Of a DNA stretch of 64,000 bases, positions 35,406-47,800 are shown one piece after another. Under the pieces are notes generated by a model. That model worked only from the letters and a program-made list of their open reading frames with translations, had not been told where the DNA came from and did no database searches. The stretch spans positions 9,610,001 to 9,674,000 of the forward strand of contig CM082582.2 in assembly GCA_040954595.2 (NCBI GenBank), written 5' to 3'. Positions within the stretch are counted from its first letter, which is position 1. Each line of letters opens with the position of its first letter. Position numbers and translations under genes: made by a program. This stretch comes from Balanoglossus misakiensis. Its lineage: Eukaryota > Hemichordata.

Positions 35406-38400
35406 ATGTCAGGGTGGGGGAGGCGGGCCACTGGCCGTATTGAGAGAACCCAGTTCGAAGATGATGAACTTCTGAAGTCGCTGGAAGGCAGAGTGAACAT
35501 CGAAGTGAAGCCAGCGGAATACGACCAGTGGTCAAGAACCGGCGTACAACAGTTGCTTCAGAAACAGAGAAGTAAACATCAACAGGCATCGACCAGCAGG
35601 ACGGGATCTGGTATGTATTCTACCCGCGTTTATAAAGGGAAAGATTGACCATCTTGTGATATCATTTGCTAGCAGTTGTTAGACTGGCACTTATGCACAT
35701 AGTAATAATTTGCATTTTCGTCAATGACAAAACGATGAGTTTCTTTTGTTTTCCAAAATTAAAGGGTATCAACTGATACTCTTTAATTTCTCTAGGGAGA
35801 ACACTTCAGGTACTTTTTTTAAATGTGGGTTAATAGTATCACACATAGTGTGACTGTGAGCATTGAATTATAGTATACATATATTGCCAGCCATACTCTA
35901 TCCCATCACATTGTAAAATTTTCCAGTGAGTACCTTTTTGTTTTGACGCTGTGTGCTTTTATTTTGAATTTATCCCCTTTGCGCTACCCTTTCCCAAGAT
36001 GAGAAACCCTCCAAGGGTAAAGGTATTGGATTCTGGTCATACAGTGACTGTGTGACCATTTCATGTCTCGTACACACTTATTATGTATTGTTGTTTACAC
36101 AATCACAGTCTGACACATACATGTACACATGCAGTCTGCTATATTTGTCGTGTGTCGGCCGCAGCTGCTGTCAAAGCCCGTACTGTCTCTGATGTGCTTG
36201 TGTTACTGCCTCCTGTGTGATGCTGCTTGAAGCACTTTGCATGTCTGTTTTGCAAGTTTTTATCTACCATTGGTTGATAATAACCCAACTAATCAATCCA
36301 ACAAGCAGGCAGCTTTCTTTTATGCAGTGCAAGGTCATATTATTTGACAACAAACACTGATTTGACCTCGGTGGAGTGAACCGTGATTTGACCAACCTTG
36401 TAAGGTTCAACTGTTACATTTTTGCATTATTTTATGTGTTATCTAACACTTGCACCGTCTTATGTTATCCATACCGAGCAATTATGTACAGTTATATGTA
36501 CAGTTTGAAACTAAAACACTAGCATTTTTTGTATTTTTTGCTCAAAAAAAGCTAATATGGCATGCTGAAGCACTTTTTTTGTTTCCTTTTTGCTCCCCTG
36601 TGTGTGTGATTGCTTAGCTCACCGAGTAACCTTCAAGCTACCCCCATCCTCAACTTCTGCCTCAACCGCAAAGACCTCCGCTGCGCCTACCACTGTCGCA
36701 GCCGCTAACATCACCAAAACAGCTGCAGCAGCAGCCGCAAGCACAAATGTGGCCAAAGCAACAACGCCGGTCGCTGCTCCTGCGCAGGCCGCTGGGCAAA
36801 TACAATTAACTGTCTCACCTCCCGGCGCAGCGTGCTCGTCGAGTTGCCGTCACCCGTGGAACAAGAAGGTGGTCAACTACGATGATGAGTACGAGAGGCA
36901 GAAGCAGAGAGAGATGGCGGTGGTGCAGATACAGATCAAAGCCAGGAAGAAATCAGTGGAGAATTACCGAGCCAGGCAGGAACAACTGTATCCTTTGCTT
37001 GCACAGATGCGGTTGAAGTTTGTCATGATATGCTGAGATTTTGTTTTTACACAATAGTCTTTGGGGAACTTGATTTGCACACCTGAGCTATTTTTACCTT
37101 AACATGACCCCCAATGCAGTATAAACGATAACATCTCTTTCAGGGAAAGTATTGAATTGGGAGAGAAAGGAACGGTAAGTTTGAATGTTTCAAAGTGTTT
37201 TACTGGTGAACAATGTTCAGTGCCATCATACAACTTGCATCTGTTCAACAGAACACATATCACTAGAAAATCTTGTATTCCTGTTTCTCATATTACACAC
37301 ATGTATGTTATTGCAGCACAAAGAAGTCAAAGATCTCTTGAAGAAATACGAAAGATTTAGGGTAAGCATCACAGATACCCACTGACACTCATATTATACT
37401 TTTAACAACTTGCACAAAGACTCGTCTACAGTGTTTTCTCTCTGTCATGATGCTAAAATTATTTCAGATGGTACGAATACACATTTTCTCTTCTTTTCAA
37501 TTTCCATTGAAATCAAAGAACGGAAAACGTAACTTAGTAAGTCTGCATGTGAAATGGTGCCTCGGCACATGGCTGTGTGCAGCCAGACAACCCCTCCAAC
37601 TTCAACCCCACCCAACCCTTTCCCCCACCAACCATGGCAATACTGGTTCCCTATTAGCCAAACACTGCAGTTTGTACAAGAAAGAGACTGCTGCATTGTT
37701 TTTGTTTGGTGTGAATACCTACTGCATGAAATTCTGGAATTGTCATCTCTGCATTGAAAGAAATGGGAATCAGTTTGATTATGCAGTGTTTTTCATTTCA
37801 GATTTGCATTCCATCCTGTCACCTTTGCCATAAGCATATATGTTCTGAGAGATCTGTGATTGTTTCCCCACAGGGCGCTGTGCAAAATCTGAACCACAAA
37901 TTCGACAAAGAGAGGGAGTCAGCCACCAAGGCCTTGCAAGAAGCAACAGAGAAAGTGAACTCTGACCTCCATGGTAAGTAAATTATAACATTGACATATT
38001 TTGCTGTTTAGACACCTATTCATGTATTTGGCAGATGTTGTCTCACCCCACAGAGATCATCAGATGTTTGCGCTTCAACCTCCAGGTCTCCAGAGTGAAG
38101 TCGAGAAACTGGACGGCATTCTCCAGAAGCAGCAGGCTGAACTGAAGATCCTCAGAAGTTACAAAGACAAGGAGTATCCGGTGAAAGCCATGAAGATAGA
38201 GGAGCTTCAGAAGCAGATTGAGATGCTCTCTGTAGACAACGAGGTGTGTATGAGTGCACAGAGTTGGTACAAAGTCGACATTGATTCCAACAGACATTGT
38301 TGAATATAATGAAATGACATAATGTTCTCTCCACACAGGATGAAATGAATGAACTTGAGAGTATTATTGCAATTGAAAAAGAGAAATTTTCCAAGGCGGA

Positions 38401-38954
38401 CAGAGACATGGAACACCAGATCAAATCAGACGTCACAGAAAAGGCGATCGGAGCCATGCACGAAACTTTGAAAGACATGGCGCTTCAGAATATGGTGATG
38501 AAAAAGGTGAGAGGTGCAGTCTATTCAGTGTGTTTGCCATCTTGTAAACAGGCAAGTATCATTAACAAGAAGGGAGGAATTATTTACTTTCTGTGTTTTT
38601 TGTAGGAAATCGAGGAACACAAGATAAAAATTGTTGAATTGGGAGAAACAAACCGACAACTGGAAGAAGAAGTGAGGTTGCTCTTAGCTGATCCTAAAAC
38701 GGACGTTAGAAGACAGGTCTATCCTCATTTGTATCCAAGGGAACCAAAGTAAGTGAACAGACAGGGGATTTTGTGACTGTCATTGTTGGATGAAAATCAT
38801 TGACTGGTAGAAAGTAAATATGCCTGTCTATTCTTAGTTGTTGTATCAGTGGATTTGCTACACAATTTCATTCTCTCTTGTATTTCTCCGCAGATGTACA
38901 CCAGACATGGATGTTATACTCGACATACCAACCCAAGAGTGGTTGCCAATTTAG
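35406..38954 (+). CDS. Coiled-coil protein, C20orf96-like (DUF4618)
   Basis: Nine exons (35406-35610, 36618-36987, 37144-37174, 37317-37361, 37874-37973, 38086-38243, 38339-38506, 38606-38748 and 38894-38954) keep phase throughout and encode 426 residues. After a basic N-terminus there is an Ala/Thr-rich low-complexity stretch in exon 2 (about 36650-36800). A long heptad-rich helix follows, from HPWNKKVVNYDDEYERQKQR through AVQNLNHKFDKERE and KIEELQKQIEML to NRQLEEEVRLLL. The C-terminal signature is RQVYPHLYPREPKCTPDMDV followed by LDIPTQEWLPI. This layout resembles the C20orf96/DUF4618 family, whose function is poorly known. The assignment is from memory and moderate; that the gene is real is near certain. 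ATG 35406 was chosen as the first ATG of the frame. Confidence 0.8.
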
Positions 38955-39926
38955 CGGTTTAGAATTCATCACAAAGAAAATTGAATTTTATTTTCCTACT
39001 TAAGTATGTTTGTCTACTACTGATGCAACCCAGTTGGGCCGTTTGTCTGATGAACCCATCGACAAGGCTGCAAGTTTTCAGTGCCGTCCATTGAATCGTC
39101 CATCCACCCTTTTGGTGAATAACCTACAAACAGGGATCATGTCAAGATTTGAAATGAAAAAAAACAACACTCCAAGCCAAATTTTATGAAATTATCATGA
39201 ATATGATATAAAATTGAAAATAGCTGTAAATATTTATAAATTTAGTGATAATTCAACAAAACCAATAAGAAAATTTTAATATTTCTACAGCTTGTATATA
39301 TGCAGTAGCTATGTGTATTTTAGGAGACATTTGTAAATATCTAGATTTGTGGTTTTAATATTCGGCATTTTAAAGACAGAGCTACCATGAGTATTGTTGT
39401 ACAATAAAATGGCGGATCTTTTTATACCAAAATACTTTTTTGAATGTTAGCTGTGTTCCTTTCTTGTCACTTTATACCCTCTCACTCACATAACACATCC
39501 AAGCCGACACAAAGACTCTACGCTTTACTTGCATTTTTTATTCTTTCGTTAATTTGTTTTGCAAACTGGCACCACAAAACGGTACCCTCCAAGACCAAAC
39601 CTACATACAAATTAATTCACACTTCCACACAAAGGAGAAAGCGGAAGGTTCGAATTTACACGTTAAAGATGTACTGTTGATTCGAATTTACAATATTAAA
39701 GATGTAACGTCAAACTAAACACAACACGCACCGCGGGTCACTGCTTGGTTAAATATATGGATGATAGAACTTTGTGTGTAAAAACCAGAAAAAAGAGGGA
39801 CTCACAGGAATATAACTTTAAATTAGGATTTTTCCCTTTGTTGTGAATTGCAGATATATCATCCCTGAATCATGAATGCGACTTTGGTCAAAACGATAAA
39901 AAGATGATCTATGTTTAGACTGCTAG
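38955..39926. other. Shared 3' region of the convergent coiled-coil and COX4 genes
   Basis: This is AT-rich 3' UTR sequence. AATAAA at 39403-39408 (plus) suits the coiled-coil gene, and TTTATT at 39537-39542 (AATAAA on minus) suits COX4. A near-repeat, TTCGAATTTACA, occurs at about 39650 and 39680, each followed by TTAAAGATGTA. No exon was found. Confidence 0.5.
39403..39408 (+). terminator. Polyadenylation signal AATAAA, coiled-coil gene
   Basis: This is a canonical hexamer about 450 bp after the stop codon, followed by a T-rich stretch. Confidence 0.55.
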
Positions 39927-40693
39927 TTACTTCTTCCACTCGTTTTTGTCGTAGTCCCATTTCGATGCGATGCCTTCGATCGGCTGGTTGCGCATCTTGA
40001 TCATGTATTCCCGCTGCTTCTCCTGCCATTCGTCGTTGAGCGTGTGTGGCGGTGGGGGTAAAACTGAAATATGCAAAGAGATGGTGTTATTATTTATCCT
40101 CATTTGATATGCGCATATTTCCAAGTGTTTGACTCGCTTGTCGATTTCCAATATTTTATAGCAGTGATCTGTGCTATGCCCATTTCATCCATCAATGTTG
40201 GTCTACTTACTGTATTCCTTCTGGAATAGATAGAGTCCTGCTGAAAGGGCTATGGAGAAAAAGATTCCACCGATGATGACTTTCCATTCACCTGTGGGTG
40301 CATTCATGTCTGCATAACTCTTATGGAAAGCAAGTCGGTACACTGCAAGAAAGACCAGATAAGAACTGAGTATGCTCCTTTAGAAGTCGATTCAGGAATT
40401 CTACATGTACATATCTGTTGATATCTTACTATCACTGAAAACTGTCAATGTAGCAAGTATGTTGTGGTGAGAAGGTACTTACACGCCCTCTTGTCTTCTT
40501 TGGACAAATTTTTCCAGTCTCCCAGTTCTTTCTCTCGAAGAGCTTTGAGGTCTTCTGGGAGGTCAGTGTCATTCCTGTATCGTATATGTGGAGCTGGGTA
40601 GTCTAACCTGTCTTCATACACTCGGTTCATGGCTAGGGACCGCACATTGGTTGAGAATGCCCTCCTTAAGCCCGATCTCAGTAGCATAGCCAT
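39927..40693 (-). CDS. COX4: Cytochrome c oxidase subunit 4, mitochondrial
   Basis: Three exons (40483-40693, 40211-40342 and 39927-40063) encode 159 residues, close to the usual 169. The presequence MAMLLRSGLRRAFSTNVRSL is rich in Arg and Ser, typical of matrix import. The mature part has LYRLAFHKSYADMNAPTGEW, a single transmembrane helix (VIIGGIFFSIALSAGLYLF) and the hallmark C-terminus ASKWDYDKNEWKK. COX4 is a nuclear-encoded subunit of respiratory complex IV in the inner membrane and takes part in allosteric regulation by ATP. Only one COX4 gene is seen here, so this may be the single invertebrate form, not a vertebrate 4I1 or 4I2 isoform. It diverges from SYS1. Confidence 0.96.
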
Positions 40694-42342
40694 GGTGACT
40701 CTATTTGGAAAATGATGTTAATTTGTAATTAACTGTTTGGTCGTTTATATATGAGCACATGCCCCTCAACTCACAGCTTACTGTGTGACGGAAGTAGACT
40801 CCGACCCCCAGCCTGTTTACACAGTGCTCTGCACGTTCAAGGGTCCCTATTTTAACACTGATGTATACCAATAAATACTTTACGAAAAGGTCTGAACGAT
40901 GGGTTATTTTCTTCTTTCAAGCACTTCATCCGATCGACTTTCTTTTCATCGAAAGAACGTGCGAAATTTAAATGTGGCCTATATATGAATTCCCCTTTAC
41001 GAGAAGGTCAATGGAGGTCACACACGTAGAATTTGAAAGACCGGCTCCGCGTTCGGTGGAATCGACACGCGAATCTACGCACAGAAAGAATGAATTGTGT
41101 TTCTACGAAACAGACTTTCTCCGTGACAAAGCATCAAATATTTTGCTAATTTTAGTCTATTCCCACGGTTGTCAAAGAAACGATACGTGCACGCCGGCAA
41201 TAAATCCAACCGCCGTCTCGAAGAATTTCTGATCGTGTTTTCAACAATCAAATAAACTTAGTAAATAGTTCTAAGTTTGAGCAATATCACCACAGATCGA
41301 TCTAACCGGTCATGTTTGTTCTTGTGCTAGTGTGCATTATACCATTTCATCAAAATTTTCTGGTAAAAATTGATTTACATCATAACACGCTTTCCCTTAC
41401 CTCTTTCCACAAATACCGGCAATATGGCGGACGCAAAAGAGCTTGCTGATGCATTGTGGGAGTGGGAGATGGCCAAGTGTAGCCTCGTACAAGAGTCAGA
41501 ATTTTGCTTTAGTGACTCCCATTACACTACTATGGGCATGGTGCGTGTGGTATAAACTTGCACGGTTCGAGGTAGATGCAAATGGCGGACGTGGCCGGAT
41601 TGTCGTGTACGACATCAACAGTTTCCTAAAACATGTGATGAGTAACAGAATGAGTATTCTTAGACTGACGTCACTAGAGACAGAAGGAGTTCCTCAGCTC
41701 CGCCAGACTGTGTGTAGAGACGAATAGTGTTCATTGGTAAGTCAAACGCCGAGGTTTGTATCTGTCTCCCAAGTATCAAATGATCACCAGTTTCAGAATC
41801 CTGATCATGGAAATGAATGGTGAAACTGACACAACCTAGATTTCACATTGGAAACCAGGAAGGACACCAGCCATGGTTGACGTGGACCGCTATATGCATG
41901 AAGGATAAGCAGTCAGTAACGGAAGTGAAAATGCTTATCTATTGGAAAATATTTTGCCAACAATTTCAATGCATCACCATTATCTGTATTTAGCCAATTA
42001 GAATACATGTAGATTTCGATTTGATATCTTTAACCCAAAGTTCCATCTAACAGAAAAGCAAATCCTTCTCTGACCTAACAAAATGTTTGTCATAATTTTC
42101 AGCATCCATTCTCGTCAAACAAAGCAAGAAAACACAAATTGGCAGAAGTGTGTCACAGAGTGTGTCAATAGACCAAACCACAACAGAGATCTGCTGTGAC
42201 TGGACTTCATGGAGAAGACCCATCATGCAACAGTGTTGTTCCACATCTGACGGATCTGTGCTAATACTGTGACAACATTGCTTGTGCAATTTTTCGGAAA
42301 TTTTCTTTTAAAAGAACCTATTTGAAATATTTATTCCCGGCC
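40694..42342. other. Intergenic region between COX4 and SYS1
   Basis: It holds the COX4 promoter side near 40700-40800. Toward SYS1 there is an unassigned ORF (41424-41555) overlapped by a second open frame to 41727, listed separately. The remainder could be SYS1 5' UTR sequence; no other exon could be supported. Confidence 0.45.
41424..41555 (+). CDS. Unassigned short ORF, possible uORF or broken small gene
   Basis: ATG in the context AATATGGCGG opens a 43-codon frame (MADAKELADALWEWEMAKCS...). It ends as a second frame takes over and runs open to 41727 with protein-like composition (RIVVYDINSFLKHVMSNRM). A single-base shift near 41545 would join them, and no credible intron fits. It may be a frame-broken gene, a sequence error, or an upstream ORF in a long SYS1 leader. 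I recognise no family. Confidence 0.25.
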   Translation: MADAKELADALWEWEMAKCSLVQESEFCFSDSHYTTMGMVRVV

Positions 42343-43157
42343 ATGGCTGGTTCATTCAGGACTAACGTATGGGATCCGGGACTGATTGTGTCCCAGATGC
42401 TGGCAATGCAGACATTGTATTACTTCTTCTTGGGACTTTGGTTAGTTTTAGTTGATTTGATATCAAATAGGACGAGGTCTGTGGATCAGCTGTTCTGTTT
42501 CGAGGTAAGTAGTGATTACGGCTGACTGTGATGGACATAAAATCGCAGTTGATTTGTAGATGATTAGAAATATTCCTGTGCTACTGACGTATCATTTTCC
42601 TGACGCATGTATAATTTCTGTCATTACAGGATCTTGAATTTAAATCCTTCAATGGGAAATTAGTCATGATTGCCTTCGTCCTCAATTCATTGACTGGGTA
42701 AGTCAAACTAGACCATTACTGGTGCATGTGCTTTGTATTGCAAATGACAGATAGTCAGTCTCATTAAAAAGATGGTTCACAAAGAAGCAGTGAGCATGTT
42801 TACAGCTGTCGTTCTTTAAAATCAACTTCGCTTCTCAAACATGTCATGTCAGCCACTGATTTTTTGCACATTTCCGTGGCAACTGATACAGTTAACGCTT
42901 TTCTCTTGAATAGCAGTGCTGGAGGACTGTGGCTGATAGTGCAGAGGACGAGGCAATGTCTGGACTTTGCGGCCACCGTCCACCTGTATCATTTAATCAT
43001 CTGCTGGGTGTACAACGGCAGCTTCCCTCTGACGCTGTCCTGGTGGCTTGTCAATATTGTGTGCCTGGCCATGATGACAGTACTGGGCGAGTTCCTCTGC
43101 ATGAGAAGTGAGATGACCGCCATACCCGTGTCTGTGGGACCCAAGGTGGACCTATGA
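42343..43157 (+). CDS. SYS1: SYS1 Golgi-localised integral membrane protein
   Basis: Three exons (42343-42504, 42630-42697 and 42914-43157) encode 157 residues; human SYS1 has 156. The start MAGSFRTNVWDPGLIVSQML matches the family N-terminus. Four hydrophobic segments follow, with QCLDFAATVHLYHLIICW and GEFLCMRSEMTAIPV near the end, both strongly conserved in the family. SYS1 sits in trans-Golgi membranes and recruits the small GTPase ARFRP1 (Arl3 in yeast), which leads to golgin recruitment. Introns are phase 0 and phase 2. A variant ATTAAA at 43216-43221 may serve as the polyadenylation signal. Confidence 0.96.
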
Positions 43158-44885
43158 GGACAATCTCCGAGTGGACTGCTTTGGCCGTGTTCATGGTGCT
43201 ACGACTTTATTTCCTATTAAACAACAAGAGACAATGCTTTCTTTCCAAAGGAAGGAAGGACTAATTGTAAACATTTCCCATGTGTTAAAATGCTGTAAAA
43301 ATTGCAATTTAAAGTGATAAGTATTTTTTTTCAGTACAGGCGAATATTCACACACACATGTTTAATAGCCATAATTTGATCCAAGTTAGTCTTTAATGGC
43401 ATGGTTGGATCCATGTGTAGCAAAATGGGGGTGGCAGGGTTAATGCATGGGGTGCATTGGTGAAAGAGATTCTTTTCCTCAATTGTTCAGCCTTTTTGTA
43501 AGGATAAGTAAAAAGCTGACCTTATGTCTTCTGAATAGTAGAATTTGAATTTTATAGTAAATACCACTTCTGTTTTTGTAGAGTTCTCAGGGCTGTATTG
43601 TCAGAATTTACAGGGTCTGATTGAGTATGAAGTTTGTTGGAGAAATGTTCAAATAGGAAGGGTTTGTTATTTTGGAGAAGACATTTAACTCTTACCGAGG
43701 GAATAGTAACAACTATACCATTCATATTTAGAGGACCATTATTTTCACTGAATATCATATAGAAAATATTTTTTTCTGTAAATAGCAACACAATGGAATC
43801 ATACAAACACTATTGGATCAAACCATATTGCGATACTGATAAAGTGTATGGGTGTGCGAATCAGCCTTCTTCTTGGAAAATGTTTTACGGGGTTGTTTTG
43901 GTTAAGTGCTACAGGTGGTACAACACAAGATTGGATACACAATGTTCTTTGTAGATCACTTCACAAACAGTTTGTATTATTATGTATTGTAAAACCGATA
44001 AATAAGATATAAAATTTGATGTCAAGTTGTATGATTGTCAGATCATGTACATCTCACTAAATAGAACCTTTTCTGCCACTGGTGGCGCTGTCCATTTCCA
44101 CCCCCCCCCCCCCACACACACACACACACTTACCAATACCATCCCATTTGCTGAAGGAGAGAACCTTCAAGCCAGTATGAACTAGCAAATCTCTATCTGA
44201 TTAATGGGGGCTCTTGAAGCATGTAAAGGAAACCACACTTGGATAGAAGCAAACACGACTCTGATGTGGAAATAGAAACTTTTAATAATTAACCTAATCA
44301 ATCAATTCAAACAACTTTTATACAATACTGTACAGTAATTCAATAAAGGCACAATATCTTATAAGATATAATAATCTTGAACATTTACATCATAAAATTG
44401 CATTCATATTCAATTTTCACAAAAACTAAAGCAGTTAAAATTCTCTGATAGTCCAAGTTTGCTCATACAACCTGTCTTCCAAATAAGGAGGCTTCTTGTT
44501 TTAAAATTGTCGCTTCACAATTTAGCATTGCACTGCAGTAACATGGAGGGATAGGAAAGCCCGTCATCTAAATCCCACGTAAAGTTATGCAAGCGGAGGG
44601 AGGAAACTGATTTGGTTTTCAAGTACAGTAGTGTATCCTTCTTCTGAGTAAACTATATATTTCTAAACCAGGAAAGGTTATTTTGATAACCAGTTATTAT
44701 GAGATTCTGTAATGCTGAGTTGTCAAAATCTGCTCAAAAGACCAATGTCTAATCATGTTGCAACACACATGTATCTGAAAAAGATCGGCACACACAACCA
44801 ATGTATATGTGTGCTGTATGTGTATTGATGATTCGTAGAAGTTTTTTTTGCATATTGCATATCAATACCGGAAAGTTACCAATCA
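43158..44885. other. 3' flanks of SYS1 and the phosphoesterase-ankyrin gene
   Basis: These two genes converge here. The region is AT-rich, contains a poly-C/CA microsatellite (44101-44129), and has no coding exon I can support. Confidence 0.5.
44101..44129. repeat. C13 followed by (CA)8 microsatellite
   Basis: A homopolymer of 13 C is followed directly by about eight CA units. It is intergenic between SYS1 and the ankyrin gene. Confidence 0.85.
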
Positions 44886-47800
44886 TCAGTGTCTGTCCAT
44901 CTGTGACAGATCGCCTGAGTCATGCAGTAGGAGTAATTCTTTCATATCTTCTTGACTGTTGGTAATTGCTTGTTGTAACGCTGTTACACCATGAGAATCT
45001 TGCGAACTGACACTAGCACCATGTTCCAGTAAGAGCTGGGCAACCGACACATGACCATGCTGTGAGGCAATCATCAAAGGTGTGACCTAAAAAAAAAGAC
45101 ATACATACAATACACCATGCCAACAGAACAGATCCCATGGTATGAAGCCAACACATGACAGAAATGTGGATATCTGTCATCAAAAATGGGAAAAGTACGA
45201 AAACTATTTTTGTTTGATAGGACAAGCTTATCATTCTACGTGTATGTCACATTTTACATACCTTTGTGGTTTTGTCTGTGATTTCTGGGTTCATATTGCA
45301 GTCAATTAGTAAATATCTGGCCACACAAGTTGCATTGCACTCAGCAGCTACATGTAATACTGTCTTATTGCTGTAGAACCTGTACATGTCAAAGCCATTC
45401 TTGTCTTGCAATCTTTGAAACTGCAAAGTTGGAATGATAAAATAAAGGGAGAATATCACTGAATTATTTTTTTGATTGAGAATGATTGAAATTACAAAAG
45501 CAGCATTTGAAATAAAGTTCACATGGCTGAAGAGCTATTAACGTACCTGTTGCAAATTGTCCGATCTTACTGAAGCCAGTAATTCTGGTACATTTAAATC
45601 TATCTCGGTTATAGAGAGTTTCACTGTCTCTTCTGATGATGTCCCATCCAGTCTCCCATTGATCACATTCTTATGACTCAAATCCTGGCAGTGCTTTGCC
45701 CTCTGTACACCATTACATGTATATCCCGCATCAGCAACCTCGAATTCAGATTCATTGTCATGGATGAAGACACTGTCGTCTTCGTTGTCCAGTGAATACG
45801 TATTACCGATGCTGAAAATCTCCACATCGTCGCACTTTTTCGTGCGAGGCTTACCTCGCCCACTCACACCACCATCATCACTCGAGTCAGAGAAGCTCTC
45901 CACGTCTTCCCCGGAATCCTCCCGCGAACCGCGCAAGTGATGATCACTTGTGCTGAGAGTAATTTCTCCTTCGCTGTAACTCCCCCTCAGATCATCATCG
46001 CTGAGTTCAACCTCTCCATCGCTTTTCTCATTGTTATTGTTATTGCTCTCATCTTTACGTATCTCCCCATTCTGTTTAACATCAGTAGTTTGACAGACAT
46101 GTTCTTGTTCTTGGCGTTCATTGGCGTGCTCAAAATCCTTTGCATCTACTGGCTTTGTGCGACTGTTGACCACTGGATCCTTTATCCCAAGCATTGAGGC
46201 CACCTCTTTGTCCCAGTCCACAGTTTCTTCATCGTCTCCAGACAATGACGCTTCTGTTACAGAAACAGTTGGAACTACATCAACAGACAAAACACAGAAA
46301 TAAAATAGCAAGGTTTTATAATTAACTCAAACGCACCACAGTACAAACAAACCCATGTGTGCAGTGCATTCTACCTTACACATATAATGCTTGCAATTTG
46401 AATACCAGCATAGTTTCTGAACCCACCTTGTAAATGTGCAGCTAGTCTTTCCTTCCCATGTTCCTTCTGCAGGACAATATCTCCATGCTCCACCGCCTCG
46501 TAGAACACTTTCTTGCGAGCAGCCAGGTGGACTCTCTCCTCCTCGTCCAGCTGGAATATCCTACCTTCAACAATCGGGGCAAGTTTACTCGCTTGGCTCT
46601 CAATGTGTCTGATGCTGGCAGTCTGAGTCAAACTAGCTTTCCTGAACAAGGAAAAGAGAAAATGATATATGATCCATCCCAGAGGTATTATTACTACATT
46701 TTACTAATTAATGAAGTTTAAACAACAACAACAGCAGCCAGTGATGTACATCAAGGTTATCCAATAGCTACTCGTTTTCCCATATAATGTCCATTTTCAA
46801 TCAATTTTCCATTAGCCTATAATAATTATTTTTTCGTTTTCTACTGTTCCGGAAAATCTGCCATCCTTCAAAAAATGGCAACTTCTCTTGTGGCTAATCA
46901 AAAATTTATATCCCGTAGAAAATAAATCAACTGCCGTAGAAAAAAAGTACAATGACTCTACAATTACTTTGTTATCAGCTTGATATAAAAAATAGATTAT
47001 ATAAAAATTACAAGTGGCATTTGCCATGATCATTTTAATAATCCAAGTGTAACAAATGGTAATCGCTATGATTATACAGTATATCATCTATGACAATTTA
47101 TTTTAAAAATACTGTCACTAAGGTGAAGGTTCTCATCTAAAAGTAATCAACAACAGCAACGACCTATACGAAGACTCAATCGCAAACCTCGGGTTATTGC
47201 TTTGAGTTCTGTAAAATCATACTCTTATTAATTCTATTTGTGTATGATTGCCGTGCGTCACTGTACAAACACAAACCTGGAATATATATCATCTCAATTT
47301 CATGATTTATTGCAAGGATCAATGAAGGCAGAGTAATTTCAAAGGAAACAAACTTGTTCACCACTAATGCCTGCGAAGTCTTCAACCCAGGGATTGTAAA
47401 TTTTACAAAATCTTGACACATGGATGGAAAAGGGGGCAACCACATTAATAACACATGTATTAAAAATATCACACAAATCTTTTTTTAGAAAAGACTGAAG
47501 CTCCCGGCGGAGAAGAATAATAATTGCAAGCTACAATTAATAAAATGCGTCTGCAAAATTAATCAGGTTGTATCAGAATAATCAAATAAGTCTTTCCACT
47601 GAATTCACCTCAATTTTTGTGGCAAATACACTATTATGACACAAGACAAGGTTTTTATTTTAAAATATTGCAGATTCCATAAGTTGTTTGTACCTTGCCA
47701 GTCCAATGAGACTTTGTCTGTGTCCAGACTTACACGGCTTCAGTCCTTTCACCATTTGGATAGAGTTGAAATGGTTCTGCACGATGGTACTCAGAATAGG

